Source: Planctomycetaceae bacterium
Lineage (GTDB): Bacteria > Planctomycetota > Phycisphaerae > UBA1845 > UTPLA1
Reading direction: 5' to 3'
NCBI GenBank assembly: GCA_006969385.1
Contig: CP030884.1
Coordinates: 1,550,001-1,614,000 of the forward strand
Length of the DNA: 64,000 nucleotides
Below, in pieces: positions 62,548 to 64,000 of this stretch. Below the pieces are notes generated by a model. It searched no databases. It was not told the origin of the DNA and saw only the letters and a program-made list of their open reading frames with translations. The translations under genes and the position numbers were made by a program. How positions within the stretch are numbered: the stretch's first letter is position 1; each line of letters starts with the position of its first letter.

Positions 62548-63606
62548 CTAGGCCGTGGCCACCGAGTTCGCCGCCGGCTGGTCGACCTTGTTCAGATAGT
62601 TGACGAGCAGCCGCAAACGACCGTGGGAGCGGCGGTTAAAGCGAAAGACCAGTCGTGGTTTATCTGGGTATTCGTCGCGTTCCTCGGGCAACGGCCCGCT
62701 CACGTCGTAGGTGCCGTCTTTGAGAATGTCGGCAAAGTCGGCGCGGATCTTTTCGAGCGCACCGTCTGGCAGCGGCGAGTTCATCCGCAGCACCAACTGA
62801 TCGCGCACGTAGCGATACGAATGAAACCGGCGATAGAACGTGATGACATCCTGCACGGCTTCTTCGATGTCATCCGTCACGATGAACAAGTTCATATCTT
62901 CGGGACTGATGAGCCCGTTGTGCAACAACTCGGCCTTCACGTACGTGCGCCAATGCTGCCAATACGTGCCGCCCGGCGCATCGAGCAGCACGATCGGCAC
63001 CAACATCGCCTTACCCGTTTGCACGAGCGTCATCACCTCAAAGCCTTCGTCCTGCGTACCGAACCCACCGGGGAACAGCGCGACCGCCTTGGCTTCTTTG
63101 GTGAACATCAGCTTACGCGTGAAGAAGTACTTGAATTCGACCAGCTTCTGATCACCTTCGATGATGTCGTTGGTTTTCTGCTCGAACGGCAGGCGAATCG
63201 CCACACCGAAGCTGGCTTCTTTGCCCGCGCCGCCGTGGCCGGCTTTCATGATGCCGTCGCCCGCGCCCGTAATCACCATCCAGTTTTCAGCGCGCATGCG
63301 TTCGGCGAAGCGCACGGCCTGAATGTATTCGGCGTGATCCTCCGGCGTGCGTGCCGAGCCGAAGATCGAAATCTTGGGAATGTCTTCGTATGGCGCAAAA
63401 ATCTTGAACGCATAGCGCAGCTCGGCCAGCGCGCGTTCGACCAGTTTCACATCGCCGCGGCCGGTTTCATCTTTCGACATGCGGCAGATGGTGCGCAGCA
63501 TCCCCGCGTAAAGGTCGGTATCGCGACCACCGGCGTGGGTTTCGACAAATTCGAGTATGGCTCTTTCGCGCGCGGCGCGTTGTTCGTCAGTCAGCGTATT
63601 GGGCAT
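62548..63606 (-). CDS. LOG-family protein (TIGR00730-like)
   Basis: A 352-residue Rossmann-like enzyme. Seen: ISIFGSARTPEDHAEYIQ, VITGAGDGIMKAGHGG, and PGGFGTQDEGFEVMT, the PGGxGTxxE signature of cytokinin riboside 5'-monophosphate phosphoribohydrolases and related nucleotide hydrolases (often mislabelled lysine decarboxylase). It has an N-terminal helical extension and a C-terminal extension of about 80 residues (FRADFADILKDGTYDVSG and beyond) not found in small LOG proteins. The frame is open to 63762, but ATG 63606 begins the conserved sequence. Its substrate is unknown. Confidence 0.92.
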   Translation of the reverse strand: MPNTLTDEQRAARERAILEFVETHAGGRDTDLYAGMLRTICRMSKDETGRGDVKLVERALAELRYAFKIFAPYEDIPKISIFGSARTPEDHAEYIQAVRFAERMRAENWMVITGAGDGIMKAGHGGAGKEASFGVAIRLPFEQKTNDIIEGDQKLVEFKYFFTRKLMFTKEAKAVALFPGGFGTQDEGFEVMTLVQTGKAMLVPIVLLDAPGGTYWQHWRTYVKAELLHNGLISPEDMNLFIVTDDIEEAVQDVITFYRRFHSYRYVRDQLVLRMNSPLPDGALEKIRADFADILKDGTYDVSGPLPEERDEYPDKPRLVFRFNRRSHGRLRLLVNYLNKVDQPAANSVATA

Positions 63607-63816
63607 GCGGTTGGTTACCGTGTAAGGGGAAAAAGACCGTCGGATGAATTGGCGAATCGTGCAGCCACCAGAAAACAGGGCTGCGATGTCGGCCCATTCG
63701 ACGATAATGACGGGGTGGCACGTGTTTGCCCCGTTGGAAATACGGCCCTCGAGTATAGCCACAGCCGATTTATCCGCCAGCTATCCGTAAATCGGCTTAT
63801 CCGCAGCAGATTCATC

Positions 63817-64000
63817 ATGGCAACGAACGGCACCACGCCCAATCCCGCACACAGCCTGCTGACGCTGCCCAATCTGCTCACCAGCGTTAGGCTGATTCTG
63901 CTGCCGCCGTTTTGCTTCGCACTAATAACAGCCGCCCGCCCCGAAGGATCGACGCCCGCCTGGGTGCCGGTCGCCCTGTTCGCGTTGATGGCCATCTCCG
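63817..64000 (+). CDS. pgsA: CDP-alcohol phosphatidyltransferase (PgsA-like), 3' end cut off
   Basis: The first about 61 codons of a gene that continues beyond the window. ATG 63817 begins MATNGTTPNP, then HSLLTLPNLLTSVRLILLPPF, the N-terminal signature of PgsA (CDP-diacylglycerol-glycerol-3-phosphate 3-phosphatidyltransferase). A membrane helix follows. The CDP-alcohol motif D(x)2DG(x)2AR lies downstream, out of view, so PgsA is likely but other members (PssA) cannot be excluded. The NLLTSxR pattern favours PgsA. Confidence 0.8.
   Translation, partial: MATNGTTPNPAHSLLTLPNLLTSVRLILLPPFCFALITAARPEGSTPAWVPVALFALMAIS

Overview
The window reads as chromosomal DNA from an uncultured or little-studied Planctomycetota bacterium, most likely near the Phycisphaerae; this is inferred from gene content, not from any search. 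Supporting signs are three proteins with PEP-CTERM tails, a dockerin-like pair of calcium loops, a DUF1571 protein, a pseudopilin-type protein, fasciclin and thrombospondin type 3 repeat proteins, an ABC-2 permease fused to a CPBP protease, and a Gram-negative envelope (LPS-kinase-like genes, lspA, lipoproteins with lipoboxes). G+C is moderately high by eye, starts are ATG, GTG and TTG, and many co-oriented genes overlap by 1 to 4 bases. I see no rRNA, tRNA, CRISPR array, prophage, transposase or plasmid gene.

Layout. 1-8 kb: a metal P-type ATPase with a histidine-rich N-terminus, priA on the other strand, then an ABC exporter pair. 8-13 kb: a glycine-rich secreted protein, yajC and tgt (- strand), then a DksA-like protein, an unusually long lspA and a secreted protein (+ strand). 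13.5-19.3 kb (- strand): a small secreted protein, a PP2C phosphatase/kinase pair, a triple-fasciclin protein and a carbon-nitrogen hydrolase broken by a 4-base duplication. 19.4-21.2 kb: a marR-doxX-pirin set with a near-perfect palindromic operator. 21.3-31 kb: small housekeeping and stress genes (MOSC, GNAT, AlkD-like, HPF, DUF1697) mixed with secreted proteins (dockerin, PEP-CTERM, HAF repeat) and many intergenic inverted repeats. 31-43.5 kb: an orphan methylcrotonyl-CoA carboxylase beta-type subunit, a large secreted protein, a nitrilase, a BlaI/BlaR1-like pair with its operator, a DUF4397 PEP-CTERM protein, DUF1571, nadD and pckA. 44-47.5 kb: a 1050-residue lipoprotein built of nine repeats. 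47.9-55.1 kb: a six-gene minus-strand run (rhomboid, methyltransferase, two LPS-kinase-like genes, glycosyltransferase, plsY) that looks like an envelope glycolipid operon. 55.4-64 kb: nitroreductase, a beta-propeller protein, a large thrombospondin type 3 protein, a DAHP synthase, a tyrosine phosphatase, a LOG-family protein and the start of a CDP-alcohol phosphatidyltransferase.

The most distinctive signals are (i) several families of REPIN-like intergenic elements, each a pair of inverted short hairpins about 60-250 bp apart, with no mobilising enzyme in view; (ii) clean operators for the MarR and BlaI-type regulators, which give testable regulons; (iii) domain novelties: LspA with about 60 extra residues between its two catalytic aspartates, a tandem double LPS-kinase protein, a zinc-ribbon rhomboid, and a Cys-x-x-Cys/transmembrane/Arg-rich tail on the thrombospondin repeat protein that may be a surface sorting signal. 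I did not find one clearly new multi-gene system; the glycolipid operon and the REPIN-like elements are the best candidates for follow-up.
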